Assembly: GCA_041595375.1 (NCBI GenBank)
Contig: JBFHKL010000171.1
Coordinates: forward strand, 1-9,159
DNA from: Saccharicrinis sp041595375
Lineage (GTDB): Bacteria; Bacteroidota; Bacteroidia; Bacteroidales; Marinilabiliaceae
Length of the DNA: 9,159 bases
Reading direction: 5' to 3'
Both the position numbers and the translations under genes were made by a program. The notes beneath the pieces were generated by a model that saw nothing but the letters and a program-made list of their open reading frames with translations, searched no databases and was not told the origin of the DNA. Numbering within the stretch: position 1 is the stretch's first letter; each line of letters opens with the position of its first letter. Positions 1 through 6,667 of this stretch are shown here, piece by piece.

Positions 1-2
1 GG

Positions 3-803
3 GATGATAGCAGAATTATTATGGATAGAGCTATTCCTTTTATTGAGCAGGCCATTGAAAAACAAGAACCATTTTTGGCCACTATCTGGTTTCATGCTCC
101 TCATGAGCCCATATTAGCCGGTCCGGAATATCTGGCAAAGTATCCTGATTTACCCGAAGGCCAAAAACACTACTACGGGTGTATTACAGCTATGGATGAG
201 CAAGTTGGTAGATTAAGAGATTTTTTAAAAGCCAAAGGCATTGATAAAAATACGGTTATTTTCTTTTGTAGTGATAATGGCCCTGCCGACCCTGTAACAA
301 AAGCTGGCATTGCCTCTGCTGGTCCTTTTAGTGGACATAAACACCAAATGTGGGAAGGTGGATTACGAGTACCTTCTTTAATACTTTGGCCCGAACACAT
401 CAAAGGCGGACAGGTTTCTGATTATCAATCTAATACTAACGACTATTTTCCAACCATTATGGATTTGTTAGACATTCCTATCAACAAAAAAATTCCTTTG
501 GATGGGATTAGCCTCCTTCCTGCTATTGAAGGCGTGTCTAGCGAACGAAATCAGGATATGGCTTTTGGTTATCAAAGAATATACAAAGACATTGAATTAT
601 ATGCCTTCATTCATGGCCAATACAAAATTTGTATCCCAGATAAGGGTAAAGAAATAATGCTATTTGATTTAGTCAATGACCCTACTGAATCGCATAATCT
701 GGCTCAGGAGATGCCTGTGTTATTCGATGAGTTAAAGGCTAAGCTTGAACAAATGAAAGAAAACTGGAAAGAAAGCCGTGAAGGAAAAGATTACCAGTGG
801 TAG
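3..803 (+). CDS. Sulfatase (arylsulfatase family S1), C-terminal part, 5'-truncated by window edge
   Basis: Type I sulfatase that hydrolyses sulfate esters, probably on a polysaccharide. The frame is already open at base 3 and reads DDSRII before the Met at 21, a typical internal sulfatase stretch. That Met is therefore internal, and the true start, signal peptide and C-x-P/A-x-R formylglycine motif lie upstream. Visible family signatures are FHAPHEP (bases 90-110), with a His of the active-site region; HYYGCITAMD and the VGRL helix; SDNGP (270-284), carrying a Ca-site Asp/Asn pair; GHK (333-341), the usual sulfate-contacting Lys region; and EGGLRVP (354-374). The C-terminal subdomain holds the common LFDL.NDPTE.HNLA pattern. 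About 267 codons are present. The SDNGP/EGGLRVP type differs from the SDHG type of the second sulfatase here, so they belong to different S1 subfamilies. I cannot assign the subfamily without the N-terminus. The next gene follows after 175 nt in the same direction. Confidence 0.93.
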   Translation, partial: DDSRIIMDRAIPFIEQAIEKQEPFLATIWFHAPHEPILAGPEYLAKYPDLPEGQKHYYGCITAMDEQVGRLRDFLKAKGIDKNTVIFFCSDNGPADPVTKAGIASAGPFSGHKHQMWEGGLRVPSLILWPEHIKGGQVSDYQSNTNDYFPTIMDLLDIPINKKIPLDGISLLPAIEGVSSERNQDMAFGYQRIYKDIELYAFIHGQYKICIPDKGKEIMLFDLVNDPTESHNLAQEMPVLFDELKAKLEQMKENWKESREGKDYQW

Positions 804-811
804 TCTGAATG

Positions 812-939
812 CTGTTTTCATCAAAGTCTCCGGTTGGTAGTATATAGTGCCCAAAATGCTGTTTTCACTCTCCTATTAGCAGAAACTTAATTAAAGACTG
901 CCTGAAAACAGAACACTACCAACTGAAGACTGAGAACAG
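812..939. repeat. Long interrupted inverted repeat (A-B-A / A'-B'-A' layout)
   Basis: Read by hand, the spacer folds into nested stems. CTGTTTTCA at 812-820 pairs with TGAGAACAG at 931-939 (8 Watson-Crick pairs plus one G-U). Bases 826-841 pair with 915-930 over 16 positions with one mismatch and one G-U, including the perfect GTTGGTAGT / ACTACCAAC core (833-841 with 915-923). A second copy of CTGTTTTCA at 859-867 pairs perfectly with TGAAAACAG at 903-911, and GCAG 879-882 can pair with CTGC 898-901. The 12-mer ATGCTGTTTTCA occurs as a direct repeat at 809-820 and 856-867. Possible natures are a decayed MITE-like element, an intergenic repeat family member, or an mRNA stem-loop protecting or ending the upstream transcript. 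No T-tract follows, so a classical intrinsic terminator is unlikely. Confidence 0.7.
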
Positions 940-949
940 GGTCTTAGTT
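921..949 (+). other. Alternative hairpin overlapping the long inverted repeat
   Basis: AACTGAAGAC (921-930) can pair with GTCTTAGTT (941-949), giving nine base pairs with one bulged base around a 10-nt loop. It uses bases that also form the 3' arm of the 812-939 inverted repeat, so the two structures are mutually exclusive. No poly-T run follows, and no function can be assigned. Confidence 0.4.
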
Positions 950-978
950 AGTTAATGAACTGAATAAATACTTCGCTT

Positions 979-2418
979 ATGAAAATATATATTTTTATCT
1001 GTCTGTCTATAGTATCTATGCTACAAGGATGCGGGAATAAAGTTTCTGATTCATCTGAAAAAGAGACCGCTTACAAGATGGTAGATGCTAAAGTAAAAGT
1101 TTATCATGACGATGGCACGCGGTCTTACAAGGATTATCAACCCTTTAAAACACGTACTGTTGAATTATTACCCGGATACACGTCTCCAAAGCAAGCTCCC
1201 AAACTCAGTAAATATGGCGGAGATATAAACCAAAAAACAGAAGCTACAGGTTTTTTTCATGTCATTAAAACAGGAAATAGATGGTGGGGTGTTGACCCAT
1301 TGGGTTACAGATACATTAACATTGCCCTTAACAGTGTTAACATGGGTAAAACCAAACATAGCCAACAAGCATTGAAAGAAAAATTCGAAACCAAAGAAAA
1401 CTGGATAAAAGAGACCTCACAACTACTATACGATCATCATTTCAATTGTGCCGGTTCATGGTCGGATACCAAAGCTATTATTGCCTATAACCTGAGAGCA
1501 GAAAGACCTATGCCTTATACTGTTAATTGGAGTTTTATGTCGAGCTATGGCAAAAAAAGAGGGGGCACCTATATGCAACCCGGTCACACGGGCTATCCTC
1601 ATGATGCCATCTTTGTTTTTGACCCTGAATTTGAAGCCTTTTGCGACGAACATGCCAAACAACTAACCCAATTGAAAGACGACCCAAATCTGTTTGGTCA
1701 TTTTTCAGATAATGAAATGCCTTTTAAAATATCTGCCCTCAACGATTTCCTGGCCTTACCTGAAAATGAACATGGTCATATAGCCGCAGAACAATGGCTA
1801 AAAGACCTGGGCATATCAAAGGACTCAATAAAAGAGGAACACAAAGAATCGTTTATGGCTTTTGTGGGTGAAAAATACTTTTCTATCGTATCCAAAGCCA
1901 TCAAAAAATACGATCCCAATCATATGTATATTGGCTCTCGTTTTTATAGCAAGGAGAAGAATCATGCCGAGTTTATGAAAAGAATTGGCAAGCATCTCGA
2001 CATCATCTCCTGTAATTACTATAATTACTGGACCCCTGATTCAAGCCAAATGGCCAATTGGAGTCAATGGACCGGAAAACCATTTATTGTAACAGAGTAC
2101 TATACCAAGGGAGAAGATTCAGGTATGGGCAACAGTAGTGGTGCTGGTTGGATTGTACGAACGCAGGAAGATCGTGGTCTGTTTTATCAAAACTATACTT
2201 TAGCTTTACTTGAATCGAAAAACTGCGTGGGATGGCACTATTTTAAATACATGGATAACGACCCCACAGCCAAAGGTGTTGATCCTTCAAATATCGATGC
2301 CAACAAAGGTATTGTAAATGCAGACTATAAACCTTGGACACCTTTATTGGACAGGATGAAGGAGCTTAATGCTCAGGTTTATACTTTAGTTGAATATTTG
2401 GATAGAAATCAACGTTGA
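979..2418 (+). CDS. Lipoprotein clan GH-A glycosidase, GH50 (beta-agarase)-like
   Basis: Predicted retaining glycoside hydrolase, 479 aa, anchored as a lipoprotein. The N-terminus is a signal peptide ending in the lipobox LQGC with Cys18, which supports the ATG at 979. After a polar linker, GFFHV..GNRWWGVDPLGYRY opens the catalytic domain as in GH50 agarases. FNCAGSWSD matches the family's FNT.GNWSD region. VFDPEFEAFCDEHA precedes GHFSDNEMP, where Glu246 is the likely acid/base. FIVTEYY puts the likely nucleophile at Glu373, followed by SGAGW, QEDRG and VGWHYFKYMD, as in the C-terminal part of GH50-type barrels. Assignment rests on remembered motifs; other agarase/carrageenase-like clan GH-A families such as GH86 or GH167 are possible. 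It is much shorter than typical two-domain GH50 agarases (roughly 700-800 aa) and seems to be only the barrel. The likely substrate is a galactan (inference). The next gene starts 44 nt downstream. Confidence 0.75.
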   Translation: MKIYIFICLSIVSMLQGCGNKVSDSSEKETAYKMVDAKVKVYHDDGTRSYKDYQPFKTRTVELLPGYTSPKQAPKLSKYGGDINQKTEATGFFHVIKTGNRWWGVDPLGYRYINIALNSVNMGKTKHSQQALKEKFETKENWIKETSQLLYDHHFNCAGSWSDTKAIIAYNLRAERPMPYTVNWSFMSSYGKKRGGTYMQPGHTGYPHDAIFVFDPEFEAFCDEHAKQLTQLKDDPNLFGHFSDNEMPFKISALNDFLALPENEHGHIAAEQWLKDLGISKDSIKEEHKESFMAFVGEKYFSIVSKAIKKYDPNHMYIGSRFYSKEKNHAEFMKRIGKHLDIISCNYYNYWTPDSSQMANWSQWTGKPFIVTEYYTKGEDSGMGNSSGAGWIVRTQEDRGLFYQNYTLALLESKNCVGWHYFKYMDNDPTAKGVDPSNIDANKGIVNADYKPWTPLLDRMKELNAQVYTLVEYLDRNQR

Positions 2419-2462
2419 TTATTAGTGATGGTAATCTGTGAGAATAAATATCATATAAAATT

Positions 2463-4061
2463 ATGAAATATTATATATTAATATCAGTCGTATTATCCTT
2501 CCTTTTTATGGGATGTAATACAAGTCAGGTTAAAAAAGAATTCAAACAACCCAATATATTGTTTATTTCGGTAGATGATTTAAACGATTGGATTGAACCT
2601 CTGGGTGGACATTCACAAGCCATTACGCCTAATTTAGATAGACTATTTAAGAGTGGAGTTGCCTTCAGTAATGCACATTGTTCACAGGCAGTATGTACCG
2701 CATCACGAAATTCCTTGTTAAGTGGTCTACATCCTTCAACAACGGGATGGTATGCATCCACTGCTGACATGAGAAAAAATTACGATACAGTGATGAAAGA
2801 TCATATGATGCTGCCTGAATATTTTAAAAACAATGGCTACAACACCTATGCCGCAGGTAAAGTCTTTCACGATGGGATATCCGATCATCCCAAGCATACG
2901 GCAGATTACTGGACCGATCAAGCTCCTGCTTTCTGGAAGAATATGGAAGAATCGATAAAAAAGAATGGCTATGGATATCGGGGAATGATGTTTTATCCTT
3001 TTCCCAAAAATGGGGGTCAATTGGTTGAATTATACGGACAAGACACCATCAATAACTATTATAAAAATATCAAGCGTTTTTATTCTCTCTGCGGAGGTCC
3101 TCTTTCTGACGATATGATACCTGAAAAAGGAATGTATGATGAACAAATAGCTCAATGGACTATTGATAAGATTTCAGAAAAGCAGGATAAGCCCTTCTTT
3201 ATGGCCTGCGGCTTTATACGTCCTCACGTACCCTATACCGCTCCTCAAAAATACTTTGATTTGTACAATAAGGATTCCATCATTGTTCCTGTTATTCCTG
3301 AAGACGAATTTAACGACATTCCTATGATGGGAAAATCCATCGCTTATGGAAGCACACCCAAAGGTGGCTGGTACGATGTAAATAGTAAAAAGGAAATTCT
3401 TCCTGAGCTGGTTCACTCCTACCTTGCCTGTGTTTCTTTTGTCGATGATCAAATAGGTAAGGTACTGGATGCTTTAGAAAACAGTCCTAATGCTGACAAT
3501 ACCATAATCGTACTCTGGTCGGATCATGGGCAGCATCTGGGCGAGAAACATCATTTCCGTAAGCAAGCGCTTTGGGAAGAGTCCACACATGTACCCCTGT
3601 TTTTTAAGATCCCCGGAGAACAAAGAAAAGACGAGAGATGTGATGAGACGGTGAGCTTATTAGACATCTATCCTACGCTGATTGATTTATGTCATTTGCC
3701 TATATCAGATAAACTACAAGGAAATAGTTTAGTGCCTTTAATTGAAAACCCAAATAAAAATTGGGATAAACCAGTATTAAGTACCTGGTATTATAAAAAC
3801 CATTCTATTCGTAGTAAACATTGGAGATATATTCGTTACAGAGACGGTGGTGAAGAACTATACAATCATGATAATGATCCAGGAGAGCATATTAATTTAG
3901 CAGCAGATTCTCAATATGCTAGCATAATTGAGGACTTAAAGAAATATCTTCCAAAAACAAATGCTATACCAGCCGGAAAAACAGCATACAAGGCCGATAA
4001 TCTTGACAAAAGAATACAAAAGTGGATTAAGAATGATTCTATACCTATGTGGTTAAGATAA
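2463..4061 (+). CDS. Lipoprotein sulfatase, iduronate-2-sulfatase-like (S1_7-type)
   Basis: Formylglycine-dependent sulfatase, 532 aa, complete. A signal peptide with lipobox FMGC (Cys18) supports the start at 2463. Motifs in order: NILFISVDDLNDW with metal ligands Asp38/Asp39; TPNLDRL; the active-site signature CTASR at 78-82, where Cys78 would be converted to formylglycine and Ala80 replaces the more common Pro (allowed by C-x-P/A-x-R); LLSGLHPSTTG; AAGKVFH; FIRPHVPY with His255; WSDHGQHLGEKHHFRK with Asp354/His355 and Lys362; and LWEESTHVPL. The SDHG.HLGEK..(W/F)RK..LWEEST set is characteristic of iduronate-2-sulfatase-like enzymes. It differs from the partial sulfatase upstream, so a different sulfate position or sugar is expected. 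Marine PULs use members of this group on galactans and ulvan, so the substrate is open. Maturation needs a sulfatase-maturing enzyme (anSME or FGE), not encoded here. Confidence 0.93.
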   Translation: MKYYILISVVLSFLFMGCNTSQVKKEFKQPNILFISVDDLNDWIEPLGGHSQAITPNLDRLFKSGVAFSNAHCSQAVCTASRNSLLSGLHPSTTGWYASTADMRKNYDTVMKDHMMLPEYFKNNGYNTYAAGKVFHDGISDHPKHTADYWTDQAPAFWKNMEESIKKNGYGYRGMMFYPFPKNGGQLVELYGQDTINNYYKNIKRFYSLCGGPLSDDMIPEKGMYDEQIAQWTIDKISEKQDKPFFMACGFIRPHVPYTAPQKYFDLYNKDSIIVPVIPEDEFNDIPMMGKSIAYGSTPKGGWYDVNSKKEILPELVHSYLACVSFVDDQIGKVLDALENSPNADNTIIVLWSDHGQHLGEKHHFRKQALWEESTHVPLFFKIPGEQRKDERCDETVSLLDIYPTLIDLCHLPISDKLQGNSLVPLIENPNKNWDKPVLSTWYYKNHSIRSKHWRYIRYRDGGEELYNHDNDPGEHINLAADSQYASIIEDLKKYLPKTNAIPAGKTAYKADNLDKRIQKWIKNDSIPMWLR

Positions 4062-4127
4062 GCCAAAGAGAACAGGAAGTAAGGAACAAGGAAGAAAGAA
4101 ACAGGAAAAATGTAACAAGAAGCAGAT
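4062..4127. repeat. Purine-rich degenerate repeat spacer
   Basis: The 66-nt gap is almost entirely A and G on the plus strand and contains degenerate copies of a GAACAGGAA-like unit: GAGAACAGGAA at 4068-4078, GGAACAAGGAA at 4083-4093 and GAAACAGGAAAAA at 4098-4110, then AACAAGAAG further on. The copies are imperfect and unevenly spaced, which suggests slippage-derived low-complexity DNA rather than an array of binding sites. No hairpin or terminator is visible, so read-through into the beta-helix gene is plausible. Confidence 0.55.
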
Positions 4128-5759
4128 ATGACAAATTTTATAAATCAACTATTGATACACATCTTTTTTATTGTAACAATTTCCTGTTCCTATAGTAATA
4201 GCTGGGCTAATATACCTTTGAAGATAAATAATGCACGTTATTTTGATTCAACTAAGGGTGATGACAAAAACGATGGATTAACACCTGAAACACCATGGAG
4301 AAGTCTTGACCGATTAAATCAAATAAGTTGTTTGCCAGGAACATCCATTCACCTAAAAGCGGGTTCAAAATGGCAGTCGGCCATAGCTCTACAAGGTTCT
4401 GGTTCTGCTAAATATCCTATCATAATCGATAGTTATGGAAAAGGTGATGCTCCTAAGATTTTAGGAAACGGACGAAGTAATTACACACTAAAATTAGAGA
4501 ATCAACAATATTGGGAATTAAAAAACCTGGACATAAGCAATTATCATGTAACAGAAGAAAATGTTGATTTACAAGAGTGGGAGCTTTTTAATGCTAGTTA
4601 TTGGGCTAAGGGATCAGCCTTGCCTCAGGATACAGCAAAGAGAATCCGCAAGTCTGCTATTTTGATTTTAGCTAAAGATGTAGGAGAATTAAAGCATTTA
4701 CATTTCTCGAATTTAGAGGTTCATGGAGTAAATGGGGATATTTCGGATAAGGATAATGGCGGAATATTTTTTGAAATTACAGGCAATAAAACACCCACCT
4801 GGTTTACGGATATTCTTATTGAGCATTGTTATATACACGATGTGGACAGAACAGGTATTTCAAACCGTTCAAGCTGGAATAAAAGAACGCTGCATACAAA
4901 TATCAACTGGACACCCTCTAAAAATATCATTATTAAAAATAATACCTTTGAACGAACAGGAGCCAATGCTCTTATTATCCGCGAGGCACAAGCACCAATG
5001 GTAGAACACAACTTATTCGATCATTGTGCCATTAAACACACAGGAAATGCATCATTTCCTTTTAATTGCGACGATGCGCTTTGGCAATATAACGAAGCGC
5101 GTTTTACCAAATATAATAAAGGAGATGTGGATGCTGGTGGTTTTGATAGCGACTACAGATGTAAAAATACCGTGATACGGTATAATTTTAGCCACGATAA
5201 TGAGTATGGAGGAGTTTTAGTGTGTTGCAAGGGAGGAAATGAAACCCGTTTTAACGTAGGTACACATATATGCTATAACATATTCGCTAACAACAAGAAA
5301 CACGTTTTTCGCATTTCGGGTGAACCAAACAATACGAAGATTTATAATAACGTTATTTATAATGCAGATGATGCAGAACCGGTTGAAATTATCTGGCATA
5401 AAAACTGGAATGGATATCCATCAAACACAACTTATTCAAACAATATTTTTTACGCTAAAAAACAAAGCTTAAGCATCAATTTATCTCAAAGTACAAATAC
5501 CAATTTTCAGAATAATATTTTATATGGAACAGTAAAAGGGTATTTACCCATAAACCAAATTCAAACCGATCCTTTATTCGACATTACAGATCTCAAGGGA
5601 ACACCATTACCAAAGGCTTTTAAGGTTAAACCCGGTTCTCCGGCTATACATGGAGGAATTATAATAGAAGATCATCCAGACCTTGATTTTTTTGGTAATA
5701 AAATTAGAAAAGAAGAACACCCCAATATAGGCATCTACAATTATTCATCTTTTAAATAA
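4128..5759 (+). CDS. Secreted right-handed parallel beta-helix protein, putative carbohydrate-active enzyme
   Basis: Exported 543-aa protein of unassigned activity. The N-terminus is a hydrophobic signal peptide; cleavage after SWA (about residue 27) is likely, and a weaker lipobox-like TISC (Cys20) is an alternative. Residues 37-66 (ARYFDS.KGDDKNDGLTPETPWRSLDRLN) are the entry segment of many secreted beta-helix proteins. From about residue 75 to 500 there are repeated short strands with N-rich turns (IIIKNNTF, VIRYNFSHDN, ICYNIFANN, IYNNVIYN, YSNNIFY), the mark of a pectate-lyase-like solenoid. The strongest candidate active-site region is DVDAGGFDSD (333-342: Asp335, Asp340, Asp342) with YNFSHDNEYGG (His356/Asp357) and an unusual Cys366-Cys367 pair. 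The C-terminus closes with KPGSPAIHGG...DFFGN. No type IX sorting domain is seen. The fold is shared by GH28, GH110, GH120, GH141 and several PL families, and I cannot assign one. The following esterase is 6 nt away. Confidence 0.85.
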   Translation: MTNFINQLLIHIFFIVTISCSYSNSWANIPLKINNARYFDSTKGDDKNDGLTPETPWRSLDRLNQISCLPGTSIHLKAGSKWQSAIALQGSGSAKYPIIIDSYGKGDAPKILGNGRSNYTLKLENQQYWELKNLDISNYHVTEENVDLQEWELFNASYWAKGSALPQDTAKRIRKSAILILAKDVGELKHLHFSNLEVHGVNGDISDKDNGGIFFEITGNKTPTWFTDILIEHCYIHDVDRTGISNRSSWNKRTLHTNINWTPSKNIIIKNNTFERTGANALIIREAQAPMVEHNLFDHCAIKHTGNASFPFNCDDALWQYNEARFTKYNKGDVDAGGFDSDYRCKNTVIRYNFSHDNEYGGVLVCCKGGNETRFNVGTHICYNIFANNKKHVFRISGEPNNTKIYNNVIYNADDAEPVEIIWHKNWNGYPSNTTYSNNIFYAKKQSLSINLSQSTNTNFQNNILYGTVKGYLPINQIQTDPLFDITDLKGTPLPKAFKVKPGSPAIHGGIIIEDHPDLDFFGNKIRKEEHPNIGIYNYSSFK

Positions 5760-5765
5760 AATGCT

Positions 5766-6539
5766 ATGAAAACTATTTACATCACTATATTTATCTGTTG
5801 TTACCTGCTCTCTTCTACCAGAGCACAAGAACTAAACACTAAATCCGACAGTCTGGATATTTACTTGTTGATTGGTCAATCGAACATGGCTGGCCGGGCA
5901 CCTATGAAAGATAAGGATAAAGACACCTTAAAAAATGTTTATTTATTTACCAATGATGTTAATAATAAGTGGGAAAAAGCAGCTAATCCATTGAATAAAT
6001 ATTCTACAGTCCGCAAAAAAATAGAACTTCAGAAGCTTAATCCAGCTTACTCTTTTGCTCAAAAAATGGCTTCTAAAAGTAAGCACCCTATTGGATTGGT
6101 TGTGAATGCGAAGGGAGGAACTAAAATTGAACTTTGGGCTCCAGGCTCTGAGTTCTATAAGCAAGCAGTCAGTCGCACCAAAGAAGCCATGAAAAATGGC
6201 AAGCTCAAAGGAATACTTTGGCACCAAGGCGAAGCTAACTCTTCCAAATATCAACAATATATGCCTCAAATTACTACGCTCATTAAGGCGCTACGCGAAG
6301 AGTTTAATCAACCCGACTTACCCTTTGTAGCAGGACAGTTATCAGAAGATAAAGAAGCGCGGATTAACTTTAATCTGATGCTCTTAACCTTAGCTCAGGA
6401 GATCAATCATGTAGCAGTTGTCAGTTCCAAGAGGACTAGCACCATTGATAACACTCACTTCGACAATAAAAGCCAGAAGAAAATGGGGAAAAGATATGCA
6501 AAGGAAATGATGAAACTATTGTCTGATCAGGCTAAATAA
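5766..6539 (+). CDS. SGNH/SASA-type carbohydrate O-acetylesterase
   Basis: Small exported esterase, 257 aa, of the sialate O-acetylesterase-like (SASA, DUF303) branch of SGNH hydrolases, expected to remove acetyl or similar acyl groups from a sugar. The signal peptide ends ...STRA|QE at residue 20. Block I is LLIGQSNMAGR with nucleophile Ser39; NAKGGTKIELW (114-124) supplies the conserved Gly region; LWHQGEAN (151-158) is the typical block III variant of SASA enzymes; and DNTHF near the end supplies Asp228 and His231 of the triad. All expected catalytic elements are present, so it is probably active. The domain fills the whole protein with no binding module. The start lies 6 nt after the stop of the beta-helix gene, which implies co-transcription and possible translational coupling, and a shared substrate (inference). 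The actual acyl group and polymer are unknown; CE6-like xylan acetylesterases share these motifs. Confidence 0.9.
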   Translation: MKTIYITIFICCYLLSSTRAQELNTKSDSLDIYLLIGQSNMAGRAPMKDKDKDTLKNVYLFTNDVNNKWEKAANPLNKYSTVRKKIELQKLNPAYSFAQKMASKSKHPIGLVVNAKGGTKIELWAPGSEFYKQAVSRTKEAMKNGKLKGILWHQGEANSSKYQQYMPQITTLIKALREEFNQPDLPFVAGQLSEDKEARINFNLMLLTLAQEINHVAVVSSKRTSTIDNTHFDNKSQKKMGKRYAKEMMKLLSDQAK

Positions 6540-6667
6540 GAGAAGAGTGTAAAAGTATGAGAAAAGGAGCAAAGACTCAATTCTACATACGGTATAAACA
6601 CTCAATAAAACATGGTTTTAGCGCACTAAAATATTTTACCAACAGTATCTAAACTTAAAATCGGATA
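6540..6667. other. Non-coding spacer before the GH2 gene
   Basis: A 128-nt AT-rich gap with no credible ORF. It begins with a purine-rich stretch (about 6540-6575) similar in character to the 4062-4127 spacer. GAGTGT (6545-6550) and ACACTC (6598-6603) form a distant six-base inverted repeat. Two overlapping hairpins lie at 6606-6631 and are listed separately. No strong promoter match or T-tract terminator is visible, so a weak internal promoter can neither be claimed nor excluded. Confidence 0.5.
6606..6631 (+). promoter_or_regulatory. Two overlapping, mutually exclusive small hairpins upstream of GH2
   Basis: TAAAAC (6606-6611) is the exact reverse complement of GTTTTA (6615-6620) across a 3-nt loop, and TTTTAG (6616-6621) is the exact reverse complement of CTAAAA (6626-6631) across a 4-nt loop. 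The two share bases 6616-6620, so only one can form at a time. They end 36 nt before the GH2 start. They could be an operator-like dyad or a chance product of AT-rich DNA; nothing in the sequence decides. Confidence 0.25.

Larger units (their letters stand above)
804..978. other. Non-coding spacer with structured inverted repeats
   Basis: This 175-nt gap separates the partial sulfatase from the GH50-like gene. I see no credible ORF in it. Most of it is taken up by an interrupted inverted repeat (812-939) and an alternative hairpin (921-949), listed separately. The last 30 nt before the ATG at 979 are AT-rich, with no clear Shine-Dalgarno sequence and no convincing Bacteroidota TAnnTTTG -7 box at a sensible distance. 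Whether transcription restarts here or reads through cannot be decided from sequence. Confidence 0.6.

Noticed and set aside
173..403. Minus-strand ORF of 76 codons
   Set aside because: Antisense to the conserved sulfatase core; no recognisable protein features.
21..803. Met at 21 as the start of a complete 260-aa protein
   Set aside because: The frame is open upstream to base 3 with sulfatase-like residues (DDSRII), and no signal peptide or formylglycine motif follows. It is an internal Met of a truncated gene.
812..949. Intrinsic (Rho-independent) terminator after the first sulfatase
   Set aside because: Strong stems exist but they are not GC-rich and no T-run follows the 3' arms.
2525..3020. 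Two overlapping minus-strand ORFs (81 and 94 codons)
   Set aside because: They lie opposite the catalytic motifs of the second sulfatase and look like shadow frames.
4128..4190. Beta-helix protein as a certain lipoprotein (TISC at Cys20)
   Set aside because: Thr at the -3 position is a poor lipobox residue and a good ordinary cleavage site (SWA) follows, so lipidation is only an alternative.
4732..5004. Plus-strand 90-codon ORF in another frame
   Set aside because: Lies wholly inside the beta-helix gene, whose frame carries clear repeats.
5943..6269. Minus-strand 108-codon ORF
   Set aside because: Antisense to the SASA esterase, covering codons next to its HQGE motif; no independent support.
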